Shown: positions 55,179-64,000 of the stretch, in pieces
Layout of the letters: every line of letters starts with the position of its first letter
Position numbering within the stretch: the stretch's first letter is position 1
Assembly: GCA_012862575.1 (NCBI GenBank)
Contig: BLSF01000011.1
Span: forward strand, 558,001-622,000
Length of the DNA stretch: 64,000 bases
Direction of reading: 5' to 3'
Source: Parietichytrium sp. I65-24A
Taxonomy: Eukaryota > Sar > Bigyra > Thraustochytrida > Thraustochytriidae
Made by a program: the position numbers and the translations under genes
The notes under the pieces: model-generated
What the model was told of the DNA's origin: nothing
Databases searched by the model: none
The model's input: the letters and a program-made list of their open reading frames with translations, nothing else

Positions 55179-55707
55179 AATCCGCCTTTGGGGGGAATAA
55201 GAATCAGAATTCAGGTTATTATTGGTGGCAGATGGTCTTTTTTGGAGCTATCTGTTTCTATGTTGTTCGTGATAGAAAGGCAGTGCCTAATGGGCCAGTG
55301 ACGGGCGACCGGTCGCGAATTGAAGACAATGGTTGCTTGGCCCGTGATGCTTCATAGGCGCCTTCCTGAGACAGGCGCGAGACGCTTCTTTCTTCTTCTT
55401 TTCTTTAGTAAGATGGGGAGAGCACCGAAAGTTGGTGAGCGGAAGTGCTGCATGGCGATACCTTCGATCTCTTGCTGGCTGAAGAAACAACTAGAAGAAC
55501 TTCCCTCCCAGAAGCAAACGTGAGCAAAGTTAACCGACTTGCGAAGTAGTTCTAAACTCTAAATGTCTTGGATGATGCTAGCTAGATTACACTTCCCTCT
55601 GTTGACCAATTGCCTAGTACAGCCCGGCCCATGTTTCAGCAAACAGCTCGTCGTTTCGCAGGATCTCCTCGAGACGGATGGAGTCGAATGCAAGGCCGGT
55701 GTTCAAG
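55179..55707. other. convergent intergenic region with duplicated gene end
   Basis: About 530 bp between the DHHC (+) and GDP-hexose phosphorylase (-) genes. Positions 55634-55710 repeat the 3' coding end of the phosphorylase. Confidence 0.65.
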
Positions 55708-55789
55708 TCATCTTTCAGCAAACAACTCCTCTTTCCGCAGGATCTCCTCGAGACGGATGGCGTCGAATTCAAGGCCGGTCTTCAAGTCA
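55634..55789. repeat. 79-bp-offset tandem duplication at a gene's 3' end
   Basis: Positions 55634-55710 and 55713-55789 are about 85-90 percent alike. The second block codes for the last residues of the phosphorylase. The first lies just past its stop and, read in a shifted frame, encodes the similar LAFDSIRLEEILRNDELFAE. Confidence 0.88.
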
Positions 55790-56796
55790 GTGTAGTCTTG
55801 GGCAGAGTAATTTTCGAAGGCGTCGCGGTCAAAAAGGACTAAAACGCCAAGCATTTCAAACGCTGCGGGGGCCACGAGGTCGCCCGGCTTGGCGAATAAC
55901 TTGTGGTCACGCGGGATGACTGCGACTCGAAGCGGCGAATCTTCTGTGCGCAACGTCACCCAGTTGTGCGCGATGTCATTCACTGCGAGATGGTGAAGGA
56001 CATTGTATAAAACCTGGCCCAGCGAACAGACGGTCTTTTGCTCAGCGTCGGCCGCCTCAAGGACCAGAGAACCCGCAAATGCGGCACGAACTGCCTGCTC
56101 TTCTCTCGGCTTTGGGACCAATACCCTTCCCCAAGTGGCCTCCCTCCGAGTCTCAAACGCACAGGCCTCAAAGGCCAGTGGCGCCTGCACAGGTCGTGGC
56201 ATCAGCTGCAAATGTAGGTGGTTTACGCTCGCAAAGGCCCCGAAGGAGCTGAAGACGAGCATCCACGACTCCGCAAAGCCGCCTTCAACAAACATACACA
56301 GCGCATCGTTTAGGAATTTGCCTGCATCCGGCGACGAGAACGCCTGACAGTGCCACTCCTTGCTCACCAGCAGGCAATGATACATCTCGATCGGAAACAG
56401 ATTCACCAGAATTCGCATACTTTGCCTGCCGGCCATCATATCGTCCTCCAAAGTGTCGCTCGCTGGCCACACCTCCTCCTCCGGCCCAACCTTCCCAAAG
56501 TGGAACTTGGACGCATCGAACGCCGATATAACCTTCTCCACATTGCTTTGTGCCGGCCGCTTCTCTGATCGACGCTTCTCATTCAGCACCATCACCAGCT
56601 CCGCCGTTGCGCGCGAGTCACCAGCTTTCCCGACCTGCTCGGCCCCATCTCCAGCTCCAGCTCCAGCTCCTTCTCCGCCGTCCTCGAACAGTTCCAGCAC
56701 GCGCACGCGAGCATTGGCTATGAAAGTGCGAAGGCGCTCGTTCAACGGCAAGCGCTCGAACAGCCCCGGCAGCGTGTGGGCAGTGGGCAGCGGCAT
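55708..56796 (-). CDS. GDP-hexose phosphorylase (VTC2/GDPGP1 family)
   Basis: A 362-aa product with a true ATG. The key block FASVNHLHLQLM (about 188-199) carries the HxHxQ active-site pattern of the GalT/HIT-like superfamily. Its surroundings match plant VTC2 (GDP-L-galactose phosphorylase) and animal GDPGP1 (GDP-glucose phosphorylase). In both, a His forms a nucleotidyl intermediate and phosphate releases the hexose-1-phosphate. In a photosynthetic-lineage relative this could serve ascorbate synthesis, otherwise GDP-sugar repair. I cannot choose between them from sequence alone. A Gly/Ala/Glu repeat (about 40-55) is a low-complexity insert. The C-terminal coding end is duplicated downstream. 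The gene shares strand with the P450 at 57125-58903. Confidence 0.85.
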   Translation of the reverse strand: MPLPTAHTLPGLFERLPLNERLRTFIANARVRVLELFEDGGEGAGAGAGDGAEQVGKAGDSRATAELVMVLNEKRRSEKRPAQSNVEKVISAFDASKFHFGKVGPEEEVWPASDTLEDDMMAGRQSMRILVNLFPIEMYHCLLVSKEWHCQAFSSPDAGKFLNDALCMFVEGGFAESWMLVFSSFGAFASVNHLHLQLMPRPVQAPLAFEACAFETRREATWGRVLVPKPREEQAVRAAFAGSLVLEAADAEQKTVCSLGQVLYNVLHHLAVNDIAHNWVTLRTEDSPLRVAVIPRDHKLFAKPGDLVAPAAFEMLGVLVLFDRDAFENYSAQDYTDLKTGLEFDAIRLEEILRKEELFAER

Positions 56797-57124
56797 GGCG
56801 AGCGTCGTCTTTGTGTCGCTTTGTTGATCAGTAACAGAGAGTGCGACGGGCTACGGTAATGCCAGCGGGCAACTTTACTTGTCGCTTTCTTTCGCGCACA
56901 ACATAGCCCGCGTCATGGGTGGAAAATGGACGTGGTGCGGCACGCGATACTTGGCCGTGAATGATTGATCAATCAAAAGAAAGAAAGAAAGAAAGAAAGA
57001 AAGAAGAAATCTTCTGGAGGCAGCTGGGGCTGGTTTCGTTTCAGAATACTTTTACAAAGAAAAGCTTCTCCACTCGGCTCGAGCAAGAGCTTTGGGGATT
57101 TGCAGGTTAATGAAGAAAATGGCT
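56797..57124. other. intergenic region with (AAAG)n run
   Basis: About 330 bp between two minus-strand genes, including AAAG tetramers at about 56976-57004. It is the promoter side of the phosphorylase gene. Nothing else was seen. Confidence 0.6.
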
Positions 57125-58903
57125 TTACGCTGGGGCAGGACTGTCCTCTTCGGGGTGGTCCACGATGATTGCGAGCTTCTTGCGAGTTGGAGCGACTGGG
57201 GACCAGTCGTACAGTCTCTCTGTGTTTGAGAGGCGCTCTTCAAGGATGACGTCGAGACAAACGCGGCCGGATGCCAGATCAAATGGTCGGAGTCCAAACC
57301 CTGTAAATGTGGGCTGGAATTTGAAGTCGGCAGGGACAGTGAAGGTAAAGTTTTTGCATAGGAACGCAAGGGCGGTGACACTCTCGAGCTTTGCAAAGTA
57401 TTTGCCGATGCATTCGCGAGGACCATGCGAGAAGGGTATAAAAGCGCCAGCTGGATGTGGGGCTTGATCTCGGAGCCACCGGTCAGGATTAAACTCGGCT
57501 GCGTCCAGCCCCCACGAGCTCGGATCTTGTTGCACATGCAGCACGGGGATCCAGATTGGGAATCCGGACGGTATTACCACGTCAGCTGACGTCGACCCTG
57601 GCTCTCCCTCCAATCGCGTTGGCGAGGTTGTGGACCTATATACCAGCGGAGCTGGCGGAACTAGACGAAGGCTCTCGTTGAACACCGCTTCGCACAACGG
57701 AAGGCGCTTGAGATCCACAGATTGACCCACAGTCAAGCCAGCCAATGCGTTGTCAGCCTCACGCTGCAGCCTTTTCTTGAGGGCCTCGTCTTGAGACACA
57801 AAGTAAATGGCATTCGCAAGGGTAGCAACGCTGGTATTATATCCCGCAAACAAGATTTCCACGAGATTGTCCCCTAGCGCATCCACCAATACGGAGGATT
57901 CTGTCGCCTCGCCGCCTTCTTTCTCATAGCTCGCAATCATACTGTCTAACAAATCTCCTCTTGGCTCCTGGCCTCTTGCTCGTTCTTGCAGGCGCGCCTC
58001 CACGACTCCAGTGATAACGTCACGGACCGCCTTGGCGTGCCTCCTCCAATCTAGATTCTCAGGGGTCGGGGACTCGTAGTCTTCTCTCACCTTAGGATCC
58101 GGTGAGTATGCCCTTCGAGGAAGCTCTTTCAGAAGATACTCGAACGCTTCAGTGATAGCGTTGGGCCCGTCGTGGACGCGAGAAATGCATCCGAGGTCGT
58201 AATTAAAGGCAGCTTTGCCTATGGCGGAGAGGTGGTACATCGAAAGCACAAAGTGAATGTCGATCCGATTGCCGGCGCCCGCCTGGTCGCTGAGACGGTT
58301 GCAAAGCTCGATAGCCTCACAAGTCACATCCGAAGCCATCAGCGGGAGGCTCTGGGGCAGAAAGGAGTGACGCATGATGTTTCGAAGACGCCTCCACTCT
58401 TGGTTCTCTAGAATAAAGAGCACCTTTTCGCCAAAGAAAGCAGCCGACGCAGGCTTCATGCCTCCAAGTTCATGCGCTACCTGCACCGCGAGGCATTTTC
58501 TCACGTGTTCCGGCTTGGTAAGGACGACTGTTAGCTGCCCCATATTGTCAAAGTATCCACACCCAGTCTTGGTTTGCGCTGCCTTTTGCGCAAGCTCATT
58601 CAACCCTTTGATGTAATCCGGAAACAATCCGGAGCCGTCACCAATGCTTTCAATCCCAGCGTCTTCGAGAGGGCCATTCCTCCTCTTCTCGCTGGCTTCC
58701 TTCTCCTTGAGCACCTTGGGCTTGATTGCCTGGGGTTTCTCCGAAGCATCCGCGCGCTCCTTAGCGAGCTTGCGAACTTGATCCCCGGGCATATCTGCTG
58801 AGTCCTGAAACATCCACAGCAAGATGGTAGTTACCGCGGCCGCGCCAGCGACGGTGAACCCCAGGTCGACTGTCCTTTGCCACTTTGTCTTGTCAAGAGC
58901 CAT
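57125..58903 (-). CDS. cytochrome P450, membrane-anchored
   Basis: A 592-aa product from the ATG giving MALDKTKWQ (an in-frame GTG two codons earlier is ignored). One N-terminal membrane anchor (about 14-34, VAGAAAVTTILLWMF) is followed by a long charged linker. Core landmarks: C-helix WRRLR, I-helix FAGYNTSVA (about 350), ExxR motif ESLR (about 407), and the haem loop FSHGPRECIG (about 489-498) with its Cys ligand. The I-helix has Asn where most P450s have Asp or Glu before Thr. This may alter proton delivery, or mean a non-monooxygenase reaction, and that is inference. It is not closely similar to the other P450 in this window. The substrate is unknown. ER location is likely from the anchor. 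Confidence 0.92.
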   Translation of the reverse strand: MALDKTKWQRTVDLGFTVAGAAAVTTILLWMFQDSADMPGDQVRKLAKERADASEKPQAIKPKVLKEKEASEKRRNGPLEDAGIESIGDGSGLFPDYIKGLNELAQKAAQTKTGCGYFDNMGQLTVVLTKPEHVRKCLAVQVAHELGGMKPASAAFFGEKVLFILENQEWRRLRNIMRHSFLPQSLPLMASDVTCEAIELCNRLSDQAGAGNRIDIHFVLSMYHLSAIGKAAFNYDLGCISRVHDGPNAITEAFEYLLKELPRRAYSPDPKVREDYESPTPENLDWRRHAKAVRDVITGVVEARLQERARGQEPRGDLLDSMIASYEKEGGEATESSVLVDALGDNLVEILFAGYNTSVATLANAIYFVSQDEALKKRLQREADNALAGLTVGQSVDLKRLPLCEAVFNESLRLVPPAPLVYRSTTSPTRLEGEPGSTSADVVIPSGFPIWIPVLHVQQDPSSWGLDAAEFNPDRWLRDQAPHPAGAFIPFSHGPRECIGKYFAKLESVTALAFLCKNFTFTVPADFKFQPTFTGFGLRPFDLASGRVCLDVILEERLSNTERLYDWSPVAPTRKKLAIIVDHPEEDSPAPA

Positions 58904-59138
58904 TTTCACGCCTCACTCCTCTCCTCTCTTCTTCAAGCTCGTTTCTTTCAATCTTGACTTGTCTTTACTCTGCGCAGCCAAACGACTCGCTGCATCTTTC
59001 GTCTCTCGCGTCTCGCGTGTAAATGTGGACAATGCTTTGGCATTTTCTGCCATGTCCTATCATCTCCTTGGCCTTAGCGACGGTTACCAAGGGGTGTAAT
59101 GTACATACATGTACATGTGGAGGGTATACAGGGGGGGA
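58904..59138. other. intergenic region, nothing recognised
   Basis: About 235 bp between two minus-strand genes. It is the promoter side of the P450 and contains TACATGTA-type palindromes near 59105. Confidence 0.5.
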
Positions 59139-60422
59139 TCACTGCGAGTCTAGCCCGGTGTCAAGAATGCGAAGCTTTCGATCATAGAATGACGCGGATG
59201 CAACGAGTGGGGACTTGTCCGAACCCCGGTCGATCCAGTCCACCCCGTAGGCAAGAGCCTCCCACCCTCCCGGTTCGTAATCTGCGTTGTAACAGGCCAA
59301 GACGGTGGGCTCCCCGCTGCAGTCGAAAACAGCGAACCCTGACCGCATGCATGCCCCAAGTAATAGATTCTCGCACCGTGGATGCCATTTGACTCTCCAG
59401 ATACCAGCTTGCATATCTAGCGGCTCTGCAAGAGGAGACCTCGTTTTTCTGGCGTCCCAGATGCGAAGCTGAAGCGCAGAGTTGAACGAGTTAGCTCTGA
59501 ACGGCCAAAGCGAGACACGATAGACTACACGCTTGAAATGAGTGGAAAAAACTTACCTGACTATCGTAGCTCCCTGTCGCAAAGCAGTGCTCTTTCAGCG
59601 GGTTGAACTGAATACAACAGACCCCAGCCTAATGATTGAGGTATTGATCCCAGCAAAGTCAAACGAAGTATGGATAAGCTTGTGAAATCTCGGTCTGGGT
59701 CCGCCGCACAACGCCCGCGACTGTCATGGACTTACCTCGTGGCTCCTATTTTGACTCAGAGGGCTGGCAAAGCCCATTCGGGAGTCCCAAAATTTGAGAC
59801 GGCCGTCATCCCCTCCTGTGGAGATGACATTGGGATTGAAACAATCGTAGGCAGCGATCCACACTTCCGCTGGTACGCCGCCCTCATATTCATGCGCAAC
59901 CCACTCCTCCGTGAGCTCCAAGTCGTGTTCCGTGACGCGTAAGGTACTAACCACTCCATGCGAGTGGCTGGCTACGATGGAAGCGTCGGTGAGTGTTCTG
60001 GTGACCCTATTATTCCAGTCAATAGACAAGCAGAACTTCTCCCCCACATTTTCATACTCCTCGACAGAGCTGCGCGCCGAGACAGCCCGGCACTCTGCGC
60101 CAACATTCATACGCACAGAAACAGTTCCATCTGCATGCGCGCCTGCCAAGCACAGCTCTTCCTCTACCGGGCTCCACTTGAGGTCAAATACGCCGCTGAT
60201 CTCCTCCGAGTCGTACACTTTCGAGCCCAACTCAAAGTCGCTGAACACCGTGATGTTGCCCACTCTCTCGTCTTTGACGATGCCATCGATGCCATCTTCA
60301 GCCTCTTGTAACCCCTGTCCTTTTCGGAGCTCGTACGAAGCGAACGCCACAGTCTTTCCGTCGTGAGCTACTTCCGCGCAGTCAGCAGTGAAGGCGCACT
60401 CCAACTCCGTGATGACCTGCAT
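59139..60422 (-). CDS. DPH7: DPH7 (WDR85) diphthamide factor, 3 exons
   Basis: Exons 60422-59736, 59628-59557 and 59468-59139 give 362 aa. The frame continues upstream, but the first ATG is at 60422. WD40 units are recognisable from VFDLKWSPVEEELCLAGAH, STGGDDGRLKFWDSR, CIQFNPLKEHCFATGSYDSQ and LRIWDAR. The order and wording, including the N-terminal ECAFTADCAEV and the C-terminal YGVDWIDRG, match Dph7. Dph7 is the beta-propeller methylesterase that removes the methyl group from diphthine before the last amidation step of diphthamide on elongation factor 2. The short 72-bp middle exon supplies one complete blade core, so the exon structure is needed to give a proper propeller. The length is typical. 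Confidence 0.9.
59469..59556 (-). other. DPH7 intron 2 (88 bp)
   Basis: The donor is CAG|GTAAGT, the acceptor GCGCTTCAG, and there is a CTAAC branch-like site. It is phase 0. Confidence 0.92.
59629..59735 (-). other. DPH7 intron 1 (107 bp)
   Basis: The donor is GAG|GTAAGT, the acceptor AATCATTAG, and there is a TTGAC branch-like site. It is phase 0. Confidence 0.9.
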
Positions 60423-61421
60423 GCTCGCCGAATCGCAAAACCTAAGTGTATTTAATAGTGCAACAGTGTATGCCGTGCGCCTCTTGGATGTCCTCGATGA
60501 GGACCACGTTTTTTGCAAACTGCAGACAAAGTCTTTTCGTATTTTCGTTCGTGTAAAACTAGTAAAACTTTACTTTGTCATACTTTGTTGGTTGATTGAC
60601 TGTGAATCAAGATTGATTGACTGATTATGACTGATGATTGATTGAGATTGAGAGAGACATAGAGAGACTGTGAGAACTTCAAACCAACAATTTCCTCAAG
60701 GTAAACAGTGATAGAAGAGAGTAGGACAGCAATGTTAAAATACGTTCTTCAGCGATTTTGGTATTTAAAATTATGTAGCATTGATTAAGGATAGCAAATA
60801 ATGTTTAGTTCCGCAATTGGTGTCCGCTTTTTGGCCTTTTCTTCTCTTTTTTCGCCTTGATTTTCCATTCTTTTTCTTTTCTTTTTGAGGGCATTTTTCA
60901 AGAGCAAGAAGCGTTCCGCGACAGGATTTTCCCAACCAAGATCGTCCTACGCCCACTCACTCGTAACTCTAGCGCTAAGAGCCACACAAACCACCTTACC
61001 CTTCGCTAGCCGTCCCGCTAACCACTGCTAGCGAGCGCGTCCCCCACAGCTGCGAGCAGGAGAGACAGTCCTCGCGCACTCTCTTTCGCCATCATCGAGC
61101 AACAGCGTTTATCGAGGGTAGGAGACGGGGACTCTGTGTCTGCCTGTGCCTGGGAGTGGATCGTGGATAAAAAACGTGGATAAAACGTGGATCTTGGATC
61201 TTGGAACGTGGATTGTGCACAACTTTGTCGCGTGAAGAACGTCTGAACTTTGCACTCACTGTCAATTCGCGAGTAAATGAGAGTGGAGCTTTCGTTTTGA
61301 GAGAATTGCACAAGGAAGAGCGCCACCACAGAGGAGATCTTGTGTGTCAAGTTGTATCGGAAAGGCAGGCGAGGAGGGAAGAGAACAAAGTAGTTGACGT
61401 AATTACTTGGGTCTGTGGGAA
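60423..61421. other. divergent intergenic region between DPH7 and CPSF160
   Basis: A 1.0-kb shared promoter region. It holds degenerate TTGATTGA-type units on the DPH7 side (about 60588-60650) and degenerate GTGGAT/TTGGATC units on the CPSF160 side (61155-61213). No RNA gene was recognised. Confidence 0.55.
61155..61213 (+). repeat. degenerate GTGGAT/TTGGATC repeats
   Basis: Six or seven imperfect 7-10 bp units about 210 bp upstream of the CPSF160 start codon. Confidence 0.65.
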
Positions 61422-64000
61422 ATGTATGGAGTAGTTCGCGAGCTGAGTCCGCCAGGAGTGGTGGAGCACAGCGCTGTGCTCAAGTTCACGCAGCCATATC
61501 GCCGCGAGCTAGTCGTGGCTCGATGCCGGCAGTTGGAGGTGTATGGAGTTGACACGCAGAATGGAGCCCTCAGATTAGAAGCGAGCTTCGCTCTGAGCGG
61601 CGTGGTGGAATCGCTGCAAGCCATTCGCGCGGATGCGCTCTCCAGCCTCGCAGAAGATGCGGGAGGCGCAGGCGTGGACGGCAATAAGAGCAGTTCCGAA
61701 AGCGCCCAGCATGCCGAGTGCGATTTATTAGCAATGACGTTCGGGACTGGAAGGTTGAGTATCGTGAAATATGACCCGGACTTGGGACCGTACCTGCTGC
61801 GAACTGTGGCCCTGTATAATTTCGAGACGGACGCGTTGGGATCAAACCTTCGCGCAGAAAACTCCGGAGCGCAGAATCCAGCGGGGTATGGTAGCAAGGC
61901 TACCTGCGTGGTGGATCCTTTGATGCGGTGTTGCGCCTTCTTGGTGAACGAGTATCAGATCGCAGTGATGCCCTTGGATAGACTTAATGTATTTGCTGGA
62001 AAAGACGGCCTGACAGATGGTGCTGACGCCGGAAAGGGTGCACCGGAAGTGGGCAACGAACATGTCCCAGCCGAGCAGAACGAGCAGGAGGTTACGGATG
62101 CAGAGGAGCGAAAGATCCGGCTTGCCAAAGCTGTACGAAAAGTGGCCATGGATGCGGAAGATGTCTGGGAAATGCCATCTGGGGCCTATTTGATAGATTT
62201 GAGTCGCCTGAGAATCCCAAGCGCAAGCGTTTTACACATGGAGTTTCTTTACGGACAGAGCGGCTTGCCAGTGCTTGCGATTCTGCACAATGGATGGATC
62301 CGGAGCGGCACAGGAAGGCTCGTAGTCTCCCGGTGGACCACACATCTTTCTGCGATCACGATTAGCAAGCAAGACGTTACAGTTGTGTGGAGGGTCAAGA
62401 AGCTTCCCCACGACTCGATCGCAGTGGTGCCAATGGAGAATGGTGAGGCGGTGGTGCTTGCACAGAACACAATCCACCACATCGTAGGAGGTTTCATTCG
62501 GCGCTCGGTAGAGATGAACGGGTTCGCGCCACTAACTGCAGAGATCAATTCGGTCACCGATGTAAAGTCTTCGCTAGAGCTCGTGCTAGATGGCTGCCGA
62601 TGGGCATGGGTAGATTCACATAGATTGCTCTTGTCGCTCAGGTATGGCCAGCTTGTTACTCTGGATGTTAGCCCATCCTCGATTCGCGTGGCTGTCCAGG
62701 GCATCAGCAACCAGTGCACATGTATGAGTGTGATAGACAGTCGATTTTTGTTCCTTGGTTCGAGGCTTGCTGATTCACTGTTGATGACTTACAGATTGTT
62801 CCTCGAGGAATTTGTTTCGCAAGGTTATGAGTTTATGTCCACCGGCGAGGCAGACGTTGACGAAGAGGAGAAGTTTTTATATTCCACAAGTGAGCAAAGT
62901 GGATATCTCGCCTCCGGTTCATCTTCCTCGTCGTCTTCAGCGGCGATCACATCCGCAGCCGCAAACGCGTACCCCATGGGACAAGCTAGACATGCGCCCC
63001 TCCACCGCCCTAAGGGCCACATTTCGATGAGATTGAAAGCAATCACATTTCAAGCAGTCGATGCTTTGCCGTGCATTGGCCCCATCGGCGGCCTTTCCCT
63101 GGGCGAGAATCCGCCTGATATCATGGAAGTTAAAAGAGCCGAGGTGCAGGCCAAGGAGCTACAGAAGAAAGGGATGCACAGTGCTGCCGCCAGGGTCTTA
63201 AAGATGGCCAAGGAGTCCAAAACCTCGAATAGAAAGCCCAAAGACATTGCCGTCTCCGCGGGCCGAGCGCGAGACGGAGGCGTGCGAATTATGTGCCCCG
63301 CGCTTCGCTTAGACACCGCGGAGGACCTCTTGATTGATCACGAGCTGGAATCAACGGCTCAAAACCTGTGGACGTTAGCCAGGCCAGACAAGGCTGAGTC
63401 GCTTGTCTTTTCTGCGCCTTGGAACAGCTCTTCAATGCAGGCGCATCGCGTTATTGGTGACGGGCGTGCCGCGGAGCTCACCGCAATGCCTGACGAGCTT
63501 CGGCAAAAGTTTGATTCGTCAACGCCGACGCTTCAGCTGCACATGTTCCGTGACTTGATTGTACAAGTTTGCATGGATCGTGTGGTATTGAGGACAGGCG
63601 TCGAACCGTATGAACCAGTGTTTGAGCTTGAGCAGTCCACTCGGGCTGCAGTAATGTTTCAGGGTATTGTATTGCTCCTTACACGTAGCCGTCTCCCGAT
63701 GCTGTTTCAAATCAATCACGAGGAGAAGAGGCTCGAACTAGTGGAGGGTGTATTTCCAGATGCGGAAGGTTCGGGACTTGCGCCTGTTGTGAGCGCTCAT
63801 ATCTGTAATTACGATGGTGTCAATGGCGAAAAGCTCGTCTGTAGTTTGGTGCGAGGTGGTGTCGCAGAGAGTAGTGCTGGCGCGTTGGAGGTTTATGACG
63901 TGTCTCAGAAAGAGTTGTTATTTCGCTCCGATCGGGCGCTGGCCCTTGGGCATCCGGTGCTGCAGCATCGGGAGCCAAACGTTGCTCTAGAATCGAATCA
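61422..64000 (+). CDS. CPSF1: CPSF160 (cleavage/polyadenylation factor), 3'-partial
   Basis: The frame is open from the ATG at 61422 to the right edge without a stop or intron, giving about 859 codons of a protein usually near 1,400. The start MYGVVRELSPPGVVEHS matches the conserved N-terminus of CPSF160. The family blocks RRELVVARCRQLEVY (about 27-41), FLFLGSRLADSLLMTY (about 441) and ALPCIGPIGGLSLGEN (about 547) are present and in order. These belong to the MMS1/CPSF-A-type triple propeller. CPSF160 is the scaffold of the complex that recognises AAUAAA and cuts pre-mRNA 3' ends in the nucleus. Acidic and Ser-rich inserts at about 190-240 and 470-520 are lineage-specific loops between blades. 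No truncation is visible within the window. Confidence 0.93.
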   Translation, partial: MYGVVRELSPPGVVEHSAVLKFTQPYRRELVVARCRQLEVYGVDTQNGALRLEASFALSGVVESLQAIRADALSSLAEDAGGAGVDGNKSSSESAQHAECDLLAMTFGTGRLSIVKYDPDLGPYLLRTVALYNFETDALGSNLRAENSGAQNPAGYGSKATCVVDPLMRCCAFLVNEYQIAVMPLDRLNVFAGKDGLTDGADAGKGAPEVGNEHVPAEQNEQEVTDAEERKIRLAKAVRKVAMDAEDVWEMPSGAYLIDLSRLRIPSASVLHMEFLYGQSGLPVLAILHNGWIRSGTGRLVVSRWTTHLSAITISKQDVTVVWRVKKLPHDSIAVVPMENGEAVVLAQNTIHHIVGGFIRRSVEMNGFAPLTAEINSVTDVKSSLELVLDGCRWAWVDSHRLLLSLRYGQLVTLDVSPSSIRVAVQGISNQCTCMSVIDSRFLFLGSRLADSLLMTYRLFLEEFVSQGYEFMSTGEADVDEEEKFLYSTSEQSGYLASGSSSSSSSAAITSAAANAYPMGQARHAPLHRPKGHISMRLKAITFQAVDALPCIGPIGGLSLGENPPDIMEVKRAEVQAKELQKKGMHSAAARVLKMAKESKTSNRKPKDIAVSAGRARDGGVRIMCPALRLDTAEDLLIDHELESTAQNLWTLARPDKAESLVFSAPWNSSSMQAHRVIGDGRAAELTAMPDELRQKFDSSTPTLQLHMFRDLIVQVCMDRVVLRTGVEPYEPVFELEQSTRAAVMFQGIVLLLTRSRLPMLFQINHEEKRLELVEGVFPDAEGSGLAPVVSAHICNYDGVNGEKLVCSLVRGGVAESSAGALEVYDVSQKELLFRSDRALALGHPVLQHREPNVALESN

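Overview
The window looks like nuclear DNA of a compact, intron-poor protist, and I infer a thraustochytrid-like stramenopile (Labyrinthulea). It carries typical eukaryotic single-copy genes: CPSF160, NOC2, DPH7, an AGFG-type ArfGAP, a DHHC palmitoyltransferase, an ABCC transporter and two P450s. It also has a surface-type RCC1-repeat protein with a Pro/Thr stalk. Four introns can be placed with confidence. All start with GTAAGT, all are phase 0, and they are 77-107 bp long. The lineage call rests on general resemblance only.

Layout, left to right. 1-2584: 3' part of a membrane-anchored RCC1-repeat protein (+). 3308-7422: ARM/HEAT repeat protein (-), split by one frameshift. 9504-11027: CAX cation/H+ exchanger (+). 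14109-14579: Gln-rich protein with a Cys-rich hydrophobic tail (+). 15333-20615: full-length ABCC/MRP transporter (-). 22185-23591: ALMT/FUSC-like membrane protein (+). 23592-30576: about 7 kb with no supportable gene. 30577-35280: a 2.37-kb segment present twice, each copy with the same 241-aa gene of unknown function, joined at a single N inside an octamer array. 35762-39535: membrane domain plus LRR fusion protein (+). 40209-42746: NOC2 (+). 43058-44865: AGFG-type ArfGAP (-). 45957-47393: CYP26/CYP120-like P450 (+). 47580-48622: FolD/MTD1-like methylene-THF dehydrogenase (-). 50761-53659: TPR protein broken by one stop and one frameshift (+). 54180-55178: DHHC acyltransferase (+). 55708-56796: GDP-hexose phosphorylase (-). 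57125-58903: second P450 (-). 59139-60422: DPH7 with three exons (-). 61422-64000: 5' part of CPSF160 (+).

The genes do not form one pathway. They are mostly housekeeping and transport genes in divergent pairs that share 1-2 kb of upstream DNA, or in convergent pairs with short gaps. The main non-gene theme is short tandem arrays with 7- or 8-bp units just upstream of many start codons. The main things to check are the N-flanked duplication (possible haplotype artefact), the folate enzyme that seems to lack its cyclohydrolase lysine, and the broken TPR gene. I found no transposon, provirus, CRISPR array, rRNA or tRNA.
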